Assembly: GCA_037447655.1 (NCBI GenBank)
Contig: JBBHKE010002683.1
Location: forward strand, 475,598 to 539,597
DNA from: Zygnema cylindricum
Lineage: Eukaryota > Streptophyta > Zygnematophyceae > Zygnematales > Zygnemataceae
Direction of reading: 5' to 3'
Length of the DNA: 64,000 nt
The position numbers and the translations under genes were made by a program. This document shows positions 33,359 through 44,935 of this stretch, piece by piece; the stretch's first letter is position 1, and every line of letters begins with the position of its first letter. Under the pieces are notes generated by a model. That model made no database searches, was not told where the DNA came from, and worked only from the letters and a program-made list of their open reading frames with translations.

Positions 33359-35251
33359 TTGAGTCCGAGAGTGAAGAGGACTCGGTCTCTCCAAAAAAAG
33401 ACATGTTCAGTGATTACAGATTCAGGGGAGGTCCAAGATAGGGGAGATACACAAGAAGCTCCGCACACCTCTACGTCTTTTGAGGAGACACAAGAGGAGG
33501 AATGGGAACCGATCTCCATGGATAGGGGAGCCGATGAGACAGTGAGGAGAAATCCGAGGCTTCCCTCCATTCCAGCTTCCGATTTCTAGGGAGGACGGAG
33601 AAGCAGTAAAAGGATACAGGAAAAATAGAGCGCTTGTAAGGTAACTAAGCTGTCTCACCCTCATGAGCCTCAATCATACTTGGAGGCAGTGAACAGTCCG
33701 GAGATAGACAAATGGGTTGGATCCATAAATGATGAGATGGCCTCCATCATGGAAGCAAATTTTTGGGAACTAGTGGACTGTCCTCGGGCCAGGAAACCTA
33801 TCGGATGCAAATGGATTTATAAACTAAAATTGAACCCAGATACTACCATTGAAAGATATAAGGCTTGGTTGGTAGCAAAGGGGTTCACCCAAAAGGAGGG
33901 GATTGACTATAAGGAGACTTTTGCTCCAGTTGTTTGGTTCCCATCAGTAAGGATTCTCCTCAGTCTCGCAGCAACAGAAGACATGGAAATACATCAGATG
34001 GACATTAAGACCGCCTTCCTCAATGGTGAGTTAAAGGAAGAAATTTTCATGCGGTAACCATAGGGGTTTGTGGAAGAAGGAGAAAAGAGCAAAGTCTACA
34101 AACTCATAAAGTTTTTATATGAATTGAAGCAGGCTCCCCGCCAGTGGAATAAAAAACTAGATGAATTTTTCACTGGTCTGGGATATATCTGGATCAGTTC
34201 TGACCATTCTATATATTTGAGGATTAGAATGGCTTGATTTTTATAGCAATCTATGTTGATAACTTCCTAGTGTTAAGTAAGTCTTTGAAAAATATCAATA
34301 AGTTAAAGAAAGATCTTAGAAGTAGATTTGACATGAAGGATTTAAGAGAGGCAAAATATAGTTTGGGAATTCAAATAGAAAGAGATACCGGGAAAAAAAT
34401 TATCACACTTACTCAGAAAGAAGCAATAGGAAATATGCTTGAGAAATTCCAGATGGAAAAGGTAAACAGGTGTACCACTCCCATGGACTTGAAGAAAGTA
34501 AATGATAGGAGTGTAGAAGGAGGAGTGATTATCTTAGATGATCAAATGAGTCCAGAAGAGAGAGAGTTTATCAAGTCTATCCCTTACACGCAATTTGTAG
34601 GAAGTTTAATCTACTTTATGAACTATACCAAACCATACATAGCGATAAAAGTTGGAGTACTCAGTAGGAGTCTTAATGATCATTCGAAGAGAGATTAGGA
34701 GGCCGCCAAGAGAGTCATGAGATATCTGGTGGGAATCGGAGAGTTATGGTTGCATTTGGGAGGGGAGCACATTGGCATCACTACTTGGAGTGATGCAAGT
34801 TATGGGGATGCACCTATGACAAGATGCACTTCTGGGTATGTGTTATATGTGGGGGAAGGTGCTGACTGTTGGAGCAACAAGGAACAAAAGGTGGTTGCTC
34901 AGTCTACTATGGAGGTTGAGTATATGGCCTCTTGTTCTGCTTTGAAAGAGTTGATGTGGGTCAAGTCCTTGTTGCAACAACTGGGGTATATGAAGAAGAG
35001 AATACATGAAGTATTTTGTGATGATCATGCTGCCGTTGCAATTGCAACCAATCCAAAACATCATTTCAAAGCCAAGCATATGGAGATAAGGTTAAGTTTC
35101 GTGAGGGAAAATGATGAAAATAAAAATTGTGAATCTTGTGTAAAGGTCTGATGAAGAAATGGCGGTTGATATGATGACCAAACCTATGCCCTCTCCCAAG
35201 TTAAAGTAGTGTAGGGAAAAGTGTGGATTAAGAGAGAATTTAAAATTAGAC
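33359..35251 (+). pseudogene. Copia Y pol: RT and RNase H (broken)
   Basis: Same family as E1: SVITDSGEVQDRGD and DETVRRNPRLPSIPASDF in the spacer, then RT (FWELVDCPRARKPIGCKW). The catalytic YVDD reads YVDN (34252-34263). RNase H with WSDASYGDAP is at about 34780-34815. Stops lie at 33587-33589, 34055-34057 and 34696-34698, and a shift near 35120. The end lies just before a purine tract. It is the surviving 3' half of the Z/Y insertion; its 5' half was lost by deletion. Confidence 0.9.
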
Positions 35252-35267
35252 TAGAAAATAAGGGGAG

Positions 35268-36335
35268 TGTCGAAATTACTAGATTTATAGGCTATTTTCT
35301 AGGTCAGAATAACTTAGTGAAAAGGAAAAAAAAAAGCGCAGGCAGTCTGCCTCCACGTCCTCTCCCTATCCCCCATACTTGTTGTAGTCACTAAAAGAAA
35401 GAGAAGGTGACAGAGACATGGCTGCCCTCCTCTCCCTATCCCCCATACTTGTTGTAATCACTAAAGGAAAAAGAAGGTGACAAAGACATGGCTGCCTCAG
35501 CTCCATAAGCATGACTGAAGAGTGACATCAGTTAGTCACTCTCAATGAGAGGTTGAGTTTGGTAGGACTCGATTCTCTGACCGGTACAGCGAGGCGTAGC
35601 CGTCAGCCTTAGTCGGTCTGTCATAAAAGTCCGTTAGAGTACATGGGGTATGATTGCTATTTGAATATGTAACAGTTCATTAATATGATTAACGGAATTG
35701 CGGATAAGTAACATAGAAACAAATTGGATTACGGTGCGAACGTGAAACCGCAAGAAAAAAATTTACCGGACATCTATTTTCAACGGCTAGCATTTAAAGC
35801 CGATTTGGATCCAATGGCACGCATCATCGCCGAGATCCCGAAATGGTCGCTTTGGCGATTTTCGGGCGTGACATGACTTGGCCGCACGTGGCAAGATAAC
35901 ATTGGGAAGCGGGAATCCCAGAGAGCATGAGGGCGAGTCTGGAGGAGACAGGCGTCCACTCAATGACCGAGTCGTACATAGACCGTACTGAAAGTACACC
36001 GGCCACTGTACCTTTTTGTACTTTACAGTCCTCTAATAGGTTCGTACATCAGTAGAGAGGGGTTGTGAGAGGGGTTTAGGACTTAGAAGATTGAAGAGGT
36101 AGCTGCCTCTCTCCTAATGAGTTTGTATATATTTTGGCATCTTTGCCATTTCATAACTTATTGCCTGGTTGGGCATTTTCAGTGATTCCTTTTGTTGCGG
36201 ACTCTACAGGGGGGGTGCGCTCAGGTTGTTTGTTAGCCTACTTGGGTAGTTGTGTTCCTAGTTGAAGAGGGGTTAGTCAAAATCTAACAAGAGGCTTCCT
36301 GAATTATGTAGTCCAATGGCGGACACAAAATTGCA
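35268..36335 (+). repeat. 3' LTR of copia Z/Y
   Basis: TGTCGAAATTACTAG to CACAAAATTGCA, 1068 bases, after AAATAAGGGGAG. A GA-rich leader of about 60-70 bases containing CCCCATACTTGTTGTA is duplicated (about 35360-35490). It matches LTR Z through about 680 bases. The antisense tRNA-like block (35554-35635) is degenerate here: the B-box reads GAATCGAGTCC and the T-run is lost. Confidence 0.87.
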
Positions 36336-36594
36336 GAAGTTAGATGTGCGTTCTACTATCTTTTAAAGTTTATGACCTGGCAACCTTCTCCAACTCCCAT
36401 GTGGGCTTTCTACCACCAACGCGTCTTTATTGCCCTTCAGCGTTCCCAAGCTTCGCCAATTGTTTGATATAGCAAACTTCGACCATTATCCAACAAAGCA
36501 TAGTGGTTGATGGTCGAGGATTGCGAGACTTACCCTTGAGCACTTATACATATAGACAGTATTTGTAGTTTTGATCTTTAGTTTGGCATGGTCT
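36336..36594 (+). pseudogene. RLE-type LINE fragment, right half
   Basis: The sequence GACCTGGCAACC...TTTCTACCACCAACGCG aligns with the minus-strand LINE at 48295-48500 (same blocks in the same order). The peptide HQRVFIALQRSQAS corresponds to RQRLSVALQRVQAS of the plus-strand LINE at 50113. It continues the copy broken off at 20889. It matches up to about 36594 and then abuts the SDE2-like exon, lacking the usual 3' tail. Confidence 0.75.
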
Positions 36595-36962
36595 CAAGCA
36601 TCAAAGTTACTAGTTTTTTTTTGCCCAGCCTTTGTTGCTGCACCTCTCAGAAGAGATCCAAAGCCTCCTTTTCCACCAACAAGACGCAGCAAAACTGAGC
36701 AAGACGGAAACTGTCCAAAATCATCAGTTGAGATAACAGAATCGTCAGCAATATCCCGCAATCCTGTTACCAACCGTTGAATATCCTTCGGAATCCCCGT
36801 CCTTTCCTCCAAAAGCGACTTTAATACTTCACCAGAAACAGATTCACATGGAAGCTGAAAGCATAGAGTTTTTCCATCAAGGTTACGAATGAAAAGCTGA
36901 CTTCTGTTAACTATCTTATCATCGTAGTCGTTAACCTGACAAACTGTTGACGTTAAAGCCAT
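36594..36962 (-). pseudogene. SDE2: SDE2-like N-terminal ubiquitin-fold exon, truncated
   Basis: Minus-strand reading from MALTSTVCQ at 36962. A ubiquitin-like fold (NLDGKTLCFQLP...RLVTGLRDIADDS) ends in LVGGKGGFGSLLRGAATKA. The GG^KGGFGS motif is the hallmark of SDE2, whose ubiquitin-like domain is cut off after GG to release a spliceosome or replication-fork factor that starts with Lys. In plant SDE2 the sequence after NFDA goes on with a conserved C-R-D-M block. Here it meets a TGA and LINE sequence at 36594, so only about 122 residues remain. It is either a gene broken by rearrangement or a partial copy. I see no continuation in the window. Confidence 0.75.
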
Positions 36963-37412
36963 TGGTAGCATTGAGAACAAAAACAAGGAAAGAGCACCAA
37001 AAACAAAACAGTAACTCTTAATAAAGGAGAAACAAAACAATAGACAGGAACTATGTGCTAACTAAGATCCAAGTTAGAAGGAGATAGCACAGCAGTAGAG
37101 TAACAAGAAGAAAAAAAGCTGATAAAAGTGAGTAAACCAACACTCTGCAGAAGAGCGTAAATGGTGTATAATAAGCAAGACCAAATCGATATTCTCCTGA
37201 CGAACAGGCAAGAGGAAACAAAGGTGAACAGATGAGGAGGAAAATCAATGGAAGAGAAATGAAATGGAGAAAAGGGATGGAGGCCTGCTTATGTCAAGTT
37301 ACCACATAGCATGCCTGGGGTTCAACTGTTCTAATGTGGGAAATAATTTGAAACGCAACAGTATATGCGGGTCACCCCATTCTATACGCGTAATCTACAC
37401 CGTGTATCGCTA

Positions 37413-38198
37413 TTACGGTATGTCCCCATGTACTTGTAACTTAGCGAACTTATTTTGTATTTTAGCGCGGATCCGCCGGACCCGGTTTTCAAGTGTCCCT
37501 ATGTCTGTAAGGACGGAATCGCAACCTACGCTTGTGACGATTGTATACGGCGACAATACCTGTGACGGTTGTCACGTCGCACGTTATTTTTTGGAACTGC
37601 TTGTGACGTCGCTTGTCTTACCGTGACATCGCTTGTCTTACCGTGACATTGTAGACGTACCGCCTTCCAGCCTGTGACGTTTCACGGTTGAAAACGAGGC
37701 GCTTTGCCTTCGCGACTCCTATCCGGTCGACGTGAAATGGCATCGGAATTTGATGACCCCTGCAAAAAAAGAAATCCGTACTGGACGAAAACGGACAAAA
37801 CCAAACATATTGTGTACTTTTATTCGTCTTATTTGAACGCAAATGGACAAAACATACGAATTTTGTACTTTTCTTTGTCCTTGAAATCGTTTGTTTTTTT
37901 TTGAAAATTAAGGCACGTGCGAAGATATGTTCCTATTTGTTTATGGAAAATACCTAGTTTTAAAGCACATCGCGCATGTGTTTTAAAAGTAAGGTTGAAT
38001 ATGACGTTTTTTATCGTGGAAGTGGGTCGAAAAACACTAGACGACAAATTTTCGTACATCCTAAATTCGAGGATGACGCAAATTGTACTCTACAAATTTG
38101 CGATTCCTTCGTACGGTTGCAACTTAGGCAGTACGGCGCTAAGTTTTACAGGAAACCGACAGAAAAAAAACCCTTATGCACATGGGGACATACCCTAA
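37413..38198. mobile_element. TIR element C (family TTAGGGTACGTCCCCATG)
   Basis: Left end TTACGGTATGTCCCCATGTA; right end, read inward, TTAGGGTATGTCCCCATGTG. The interior from about 37740 aligns with 51720-52080 (shared block TACAAATTTGCGATT..TTCGTACGGT). The left end cuts into TACACCGTGTATCGCTATTA (37396-37415), the end of a different TIR family, so C inserted into a pre-existing element. Confidence 0.6.
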
Positions 38199-38510
38199 CA
38201 GTCGATTAAGTCGATGAAGTAACAGTCGATTGACGAATAAGAAAACGTTTTCGCACGCTTCAAACATTTTCGGATTTTTTTGCACGAGATACGCGCCATT
38301 TTTTTCCCTGCTCGTCACGCGCATGTTCTTAGGAAAATGGCAAGCATGCACGGTAAAAAGTTCGCAGGGGTCTCGGACCTCCACTTTCATTCATGGGTCC
38401 TTTGCATTAGTTTACGTCGTCCTCGTCTCTCCCCCTCTTTCTCACTTGACCGCTCCTCTTCCTCTCTTATCCAAATGAAATACAGCAACAATGTTATCGA
38501 ATGAAACAAC
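38199..38510 (+). repeat. Diverged copy of the 51030/52645 repeat block
   Basis: Shares CTCGTCACGCGCATGT, GGGGTCTCG.ACCTCCACTT and TCATTCATGGGTCC with 51130-51210 and 52755-52830. It lies outside the terminal repeats of element C, unlike in elements A and B. Confidence 0.6.
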
Positions 38511-39345
38511 CTTTTTTTTTCTTTTTATAGAATGCATTTGGTCGTAGTTTGATGGCATATCGAATGATCAAGGAATTCGGGCAGAAATTTTTCATCCTAA
38601 TGACCTCACAAGGTAGCATGACTTCGTAATGTCACAAAACCCTAAACTTGAATGCTACAAACTATTATTGGTGGTGGACTCTGACCTTGAGCACTCTCCT
38701 TATAGTTTGTGCATGTTTTCTATGGTCCTTCCTGCCTGATAGCACCCATTTTACATGTTAGGATTCTAGCATAGGTCTATATCCAATTAGACTCTCTTCA
38801 AAATTTCAACCACTCTTCAAAATGTCAACGTCAACGGAAACCAAAGAATATTTTTTTGAGTGAATTTAACAGCATTGCAGGCCATTTAATGTGATTTTTC
38901 CAGCTACCAAGTTAAAGCAACATTGAGCTCTGTTTTTTTTTTTGGTTCAGACTTTAAAGTTTATTTTTTCCTGTGTGCATTCAGTCACATGCGAAGATCC
39001 TTACAAAAATAACGTAACCAAAAAGGCACAACACTGGATTGATCTGATCTTGCTTGAACCGGCCATTTTTCAGAAACTGCTTTGAGTTGTTACCAAAAAC
39101 ACTACAATTAACAACCTTATTGGATAAACAAACAAGTATACCAGTTGCAACTCTCCTAGTTGGGAATGTATGACTGTATGACAAGGCAGATCTTTAACAG
39201 GGTAAAAAAAAATACATGAAGCTACAGTTTGCAATCCCACCAATGCCATAGCCATTGCCACCTACGAAAAAATTGTTTCACAAGTACAGGCGAGAGAACC
39301 GTGCACCTGTGAGTCATGTGACACCACGTCTACTATGATATCAAC
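38511..39345. other. Intergenic, no gene seen
   Basis: AT-rich sequence with T-runs. No coding stretch with support. It probably includes the 3' flank of the plastid L17 gene. Confidence 0.5.
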
Positions 39346-39503
39346 CAGACCTCCCTATAGGTAATACTCCCCATAGGTAGTACTCCTGTTAGGTGATACT
39401 CCCTTTAGGTGATACTCCCTTTAGGTTATACTCCCTTTAGGTAATACTCCCTTTAGGTGATACTCCCTTTAGGTGATACTCCTTCTAGGTGATACTCCCA
39501 GGG
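39346..39503. repeat. 16-base minisatellite downstream of plastid L17
   Basis: About nine to ten tandem copies of GATACTCCCTTTAGGT and variants (gtaatactcc..., ggtgatactcc...) lie about 80-240 bases past the L17 stop on the minus strand. They may be in its 3' UTR. Confidence 0.9.
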
Positions 39504-39585
39504 AGCTATCAACAGAACAATAAATGAGCTACAAGATATGCCAAAAACCATCTACTTCTCCTTTAATCTTTCTTGTGCCTACTTT

Positions 39586-41242
39586 TTATTCTGCATCCTC
39601 TTCATCTTCAGCTGCAACCAACTCAATAAATGCCATAGGGGCATTGTCACCTCGTCTAGGCATTGTCCTCGTAATCTTTGTATACCCTCCTTGCCTACTG
39701 CCATACGATTTCGGAACTTCGTCAAACATGTTTTTCACCACTTGTTCATCATAAATGAAAGCCAACGCCTGCCTTCGTTGATGAAGGGAGCCCCCTTTCG
39801 CAAGCGTGATCATGTGGTCTACGTATTTCCTGATGGCCTTTGCTCGGGCCTGAGTGGTTAAGATTTTTCCGTGTCTCAAAACTTCAGTGGTAAGCCCCCT
39901 TACGAGTGCTTTACGTTGATCGGCGGGACGTCCCAATCGAGCAACTCTCTTTCCGTGACGCATCGCAAACCATCTTGACCCATTAGAGACAAGGGAAGTG
40001 ATGGCCTCAGAAGCAGTCTCTGCAAGGTATCCAACGAGACAGTATCCGTCAAAAGCAGGAAGAAGAAAACATCTGGACAGAGAGAGAAAGGAATGGACGA
40101 TGAGGAAACTAGTTTGAAAGGAAAGTTAGGTGGTGCAGGAGGAGCGAACAAAAGTTCACAGGAGGAATGAGCCCACAAAGAGGACACTCAAAAGGGCAAA
40201 CAGGCACGAAAAGGGGAAAAGCTGCAAAGAAAGAAACGTGACAGGAAAGTACATGGACGACCAAGAAATACAGAAAAAGGGGAGAACGAGGCACATGGGA
40301 TTGGTTGAAACACATTCTGCTCACAAACCAGAGGGTGTAGCTCATACAATTTTAAAAAACACCAGCGAGTTCTTCTTCTCGTGGTTTTCTCTCATAGTTT
40401 TCAAAGTTTTTCTCCAAATTAAGACAGCAGAAACAGCAAACAATGTAGTCCCCGAATACAGGCTTTTCGACAATTCACGAAGTTTATGACTTTCCGAACC
40501 CTCTGTTAACAAGTTTTTATGGTAACGTCTACCACCTTTAAGAAATAATTGACACAAGACGAAGGCTATCAACAGCCAGTGACATAAGCAATACATCATA
40601 GAGAAAAAACTGAAGCCCTAAGGAAATAATATAGGACCCAAATCCAGCGCAAAGAGTGGAAAATGAATTAAAACCGTCACAAGAAGAACCCTAGATAATG
40701 GCAGTCACAAAGCATTTCTGCAATTCCAGGGGAGTTACCATTACTGACAGTTCAGAATCATGATTACGACCTCACCTTTTCCACACTGCCACTTATGCTT
40801 ACACCTTACTACTACATTTTACCATAAATGAATTCCTAATATCATCTCAGGAACTGACAGAAGATTTCTTATTAGAAGACTTACATTTAGGTTTTGAAAT
40901 GAACAGTCCAGCAATGTCTGCCGATTCACAAAGGTGTGGAAAAACCCTCGAACAGCAATTCACCTACAAACAATGCAGTCTTACCAGCAGGAAAAACCCT
41001 GAAACAGCAATTAAACCTAAACAGTGTATAGCCTTACCTGCAGCCAGATTGAGAGGATTCGCCCTCTGTAATCCAGAATAGGAGAGACTCTTCACTCCTT
41101 GTGACCGTACAACAAGAGAGGAAGCATTTGGTGCTGTCCTTAAGGACTGCAATTTCACATTCTGAGAAATTCCTACGGAAGGAAGAGCTGCCTGCATGGC
41201 CGTCATAGAGAAAGTCGCCGCCATGGCCATGGCTGACTTCAC
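39586..41242 (-). CDS. RPL17: Plastid ribosomal protein L17 (bL17c), two exons
   Basis: Exon 1 is 41242-41038 and exon 2 is 40019-39586, joined in phase (CTGCAG|GTAAGG donor; CCTTGCAG acceptor) to give 212 residues. Residues 1 to about 70 are Ala/Ser/Met-rich with few acids, a chloroplast transit peptide by composition. Then comes a bacterial-type L17 core: [79 protein letters not shown] short acidic tail AAEDEEDAE extends past the usual end. L17 sits at the exit-tunnel side of the 50S plastid ribosome. The gene is head-to-head with U2AF35. A mitochondrial destination is possible but less likely. Confidence 0.93.
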
Positions 41243-41794
41243 AGCGACAGGAATACCTTTTAACTACAAGAAAAGAGAGAGAAGAGAGGGACTCTCAGAA
41301 ACAAAACTGAATAACTAGCTGCTATCTGTAGACATCACCTTGTCTCACTTTGATGGATAGGGTTTGTAAGAGTCAAACTTTTCATTAAAGCCGTAGATTC
41401 GCTTTTGATATCAGATCCTAGCCGTTTAACCCTTTTTTTTCCGTTTCGCCAAAAACACCTTTGGTGTCTCATCTTTTTTAACTGGCGACGTGGAGTCTAC
41501 GAATCCAAACCTAATTCAATAATTCAAGACAAAATACAAATTCATAGAAAATCATAGAAAATTTATAGTATCTCACATCTGCACACTTAGGCAGCTTAGC
41601 GCCCTTCTAAATTTACTGCAGATTATAGTGCTGAGGAGTACTGTTGTCAAATTTGCAGGATAAAGCTCAGCCTGTAGATCTCCTAAGCTATATCTCTTCA
41701 AACTGTGAATTGCATGTTATCAACCTTGGAAATTTGCAGTTTTGCAATTTTTGTAGCCCTCTCCTTTCAGGAATAGACCAGGAGTGAAGGCTCC
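41243..41794. promoter_or_regulatory. Shared promoter interval between L17 and U2AF35
   Basis: The start codons of two divergent housekeeping genes are 552 bases apart, so both promoters and 5' UTRs must lie here. A TTTCAG at 41765-41770 could be the acceptor of a 5' UTR intron of U2AF35. No clear TATA box stands out. Confidence 0.6.
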
Positions 41795-44599
41795 ATGGCG
41801 GAGCACTTGGCTTCCATTTTTGGAACTGAAAAAGATCGCGTCAATTGCCCTTTCTACTTTAAGATCGGTGCCTGTCGTCATGGCGATCGATGCAGTAGGC
41901 TTCACAATAGGCCAAATTCTAGTCTTACTCTTCTTCTAGCGAATATGTACCAGAGTCCAGATGCTGGACTTGCTCAAACTGGAGGACTGGATGCAGATGG
42001 AAACATTCGGCAAATGGATCCTAAGAAGATGCAGGAGCATTTTGAAGATTTCTACGAAGACATTTTTGAGGTCTGTATTTGCAAATAAGTTTAGACCAGC
42101 AACTATAAATTCATCATGTGCATTTTGCATGCATTCTGAAGATTTCTATTAAAATATTTTGAAATAAGTTTAGACTGATAAATCCATCAGGTGAATTACG
42201 TATGCATTTTGAAGATTTCTATCAAGACCTTTCAAAAAAAAGGATGATTCCTTTTTAATTTATTCATTAATTCAATTATGCATTGGTCACAGTATTAACT
42301 GACACGTTTGTCTCTAAAGTCTCCATTTTTACCTTTTTTTTTTTATCCATTAATTCAATTATGCATTGGTCACAATAATCAGAAGCAGTTAAACTGCAGG
42401 TTTGTCTCTAAAGTTTTCATTTTTTAAATGTCTCCAAAATCCCCATTTTTATAGTGGAGGGCTAGGAGCTTGAAAGTTTTCTGATTTGTCTCTCTCTTTA
42501 TTGCATACATTGTCAGGAACTCTCCAAATATGGAGAAGTGGAGAACCTGAATGTGTGTGACAATCTTGCAGACCACATGGTAAGTAACATACATGTTTCT
42601 GTTTTATTACAAATGCTCCGAAAATGGATAGTAACCAATGTAAAATCCCCCTAAAAGTGTGAGAGCTGGCGATTAGAGTTTTTTGGATTTCTGTAATTAG
42701 TATGAAAAGGAGTACTTTTTTTCCACTGCTTCATGTTCGAATGGTTTGGACTGGAGGACATGTCAGTAATTTTTTAACGGCAATATCTTGGTTGGTTTTT
42801 ATTTTTTGCAGATTGGAAATGTCTACGTCAAGTTTCGAGAGGAGGAGCATGCAACTGCAGCACTTCATGCTATGTCAGGACGTTTTTATGCTGGTGTGTA
42901 GCTTTAATGAGGCATATAGTTTATATTTAAATAATGTATACACTGTAATTTAAAATTTCAACGCATTGTTTTCGTTTGGGAAACTCATTTTGAAGCTCCT
43001 TGACGTGTGGGGTGCATTGTTTTCTTTCACTTTGTATGAATGAGGTCTGCTGCTTTAAATAATGCAATGTCTGGCTATTATCAGTGGGACTGATGAGCAT
43101 GTAAGGCACATTTTTTTTCCTTGCGTCGGCCAAGTTTGTTTTACTTCTGTTTATTTGTGCACATGGTTTTTGCTTGCCGGGCAGGTCGGCCAATTATGGT
43201 GGAGTTCTGTCCAGTGACCGATTTCAGGGAAGCCACTTGTCGCCAGTACGAAGAAAACACTTGCACTCGAGGTGGATATTGCAACTTCATGCATCTTCGG
43301 AAGATTGGCAGGTAAAGTTACAAATAATGTTAGAACAAACACTGTTTTTTGTAATTTTTAGTGAGGCGTCATTGTGGATATATGTCGTTTATATTCATTC
43401 GCGTGAGCGTGCATTATGGTGAAGCTTTAATAATTTTCCTTGTACTGGATGACAGAGATTTACGCCGAAAACTTTTCGGCAACTATAGGCGGAGCAGAAG
43501 TAGAAGTTATTCCCCATATGGTCGCGGTGATGCCCGTGGAGAAGACAGACGTGGCGGGTATGTGACTCTTCCTTCTGGCAACAGGCACTACTGAAGTGGA
43601 GTGGAATTCTGATTGCTTTTGTTGTCTCTTCTGTTACCGAAGCTAGTGTGTACACTTGTACATTTTTGATGTGGCGTATTATTTGCGTTTCCTGTTGCAT
43701 AGGAGACTTCAGCTTTATCCTCCATAGTTTTTCAATTTGAAAAAATTGTCATAACCACTTGCCTTGTGTTTATACTATGCACTTTCTTGTTGGTGACAAT
43801 GTTTCACTCAGTAATATGCCCATATTTTTGGAAGCTTCCTTATGGTACACCATGAATCGCTATTAGCTTTAAGAAATGTATACCGTGTGGCTTATTTTAT
43901 TGTTATTCATTCTAATTTATGTCCCAGCGACGTGCACGGATTTCAACCATTTAACAAATTAGCGCTGAGAAAAAAAAACAATTAGTGCTATTATCGCTAT
44001 TTTGTGTTCAGAGGCCAGAAAAGGCCGACACCGTATGTGTTATTTATCCTAATAGTGATTCACGCTGTAATTTCTTGCAATCTTGTTCTTGCATGAAAAT
44101 GGAGTCTTTCCCTTGCACCAAGACTTCATTCTATTGCATGTAGAAATGGCTGACGGTGCTGTCTTGGAACTACAGGGATGTCGATTTTGGAGGGAGACGT
44201 GGCCGTGGTGGAGGTGGTGGTGGTGGTGGAGGCGGTGGTGGAGGTGGTTTCCGTGGAGGTGGAGGAGGAGGAGGGTTTCGGGGACGTGGTGGTGGTTCAG
44301 GCCGTGGATCTGGTGGTGGTCGAGGGGGTGGTCGTTTTGACAGGGATTTTCGAAATGATCGTCGTGGATATGACAATTATAGAGGAGGAAATTCCAGACG
44401 TGACAGGAGTTATAGTCCTGATCGAGGCCAGGGAAGACGAGGAAGGAGTCCTGCTGCTCGCGAAGGAAGTGCAGAAAGGCGAGCAAAAATAGAGCAGTGG
44501 AATCGAGAAAGGGAAGATAGGGACAGTGGACCAACCTCTGCCCCACCCGATGGACCTCCTGGAGTGTCGACTGATGGGGATTATGTGAACGGACAATAG
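41795..44599 (+). CDS. U2AF35: U2AF small subunit (U2AF35), six coding exons
   Basis: Exons 41795-42070, 42517-42579, 42812-42893, 43185-43311, 43456-43557, 44176-44599; all GT-AG and in phase, giving 357 residues. CCCH finger 1 is C18-X8-C27-X5-C33-X3-H37. A U2AF-homology RRM (about 43-150) has [20 protein letters not shown] and [17 protein letters not shown] finger 2 is C159-X7-C167-X5-C173-X3-H177 ([19 protein letters not shown]). An RS-type segment (about 186-215) precedes a glycine-rich run (13 consecutive Gly near residue 229) and an RS/RG tail. With U2AF65 it reads the AG at 3' splice sites in the nucleus. Introns are small (102-618 bases); the last carries a TIR element. The start gives the canonical [20 protein letters not shown]. 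Confidence 0.96.
43848..44068. mobile_element. Small TIR element in the last U2AF35 intron
   Basis: TA|CACCATGAATCGCTATTAG at the left and, read inward from the right, TA|CAGCGTGAATCACTATTAG. It is 221 bases between TA dinucleotides (43846-43847, 44069-44070), with no coding capacity. It is a MITE of the same family as 44936 and 56954. Confidence 0.75.
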
Positions 44600-44935
44600 A
44601 GATGGTTCGTCTTCGCCACCTTGTTTGTGGATCATTTCTGGAAGCATGTCAACCGTCCGATTCTGCCCTTCCTGCAATTTAGAGATGATATATACTCTGG
44701 TGGATGTTGTATCTTTTTTTGTAACAGAAAAGTTAATTGTGTGTAATGAGATTGCCGACTATTTTCGTTCACCTAAAACCTGTTGCAACTTTGTGCGCGG
44801 AAAGGGCTTCCAAATTTTACTTTTGGATGATACTTTGGTATCATCAGAGCCTATCACTGCTTTTATACATGGTCGAAAGGCCCATTTTTATTCAATTACT
44901 CTTCACTGCCAGCGCCTCTCATTCTGAGGGCACTA

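Noticed and set aside
33422-33673. Minus-strand open frames overlapping copia pol (here and in other copies)
   Set aside because: They are shadows of the retroelement frame on the other strand.
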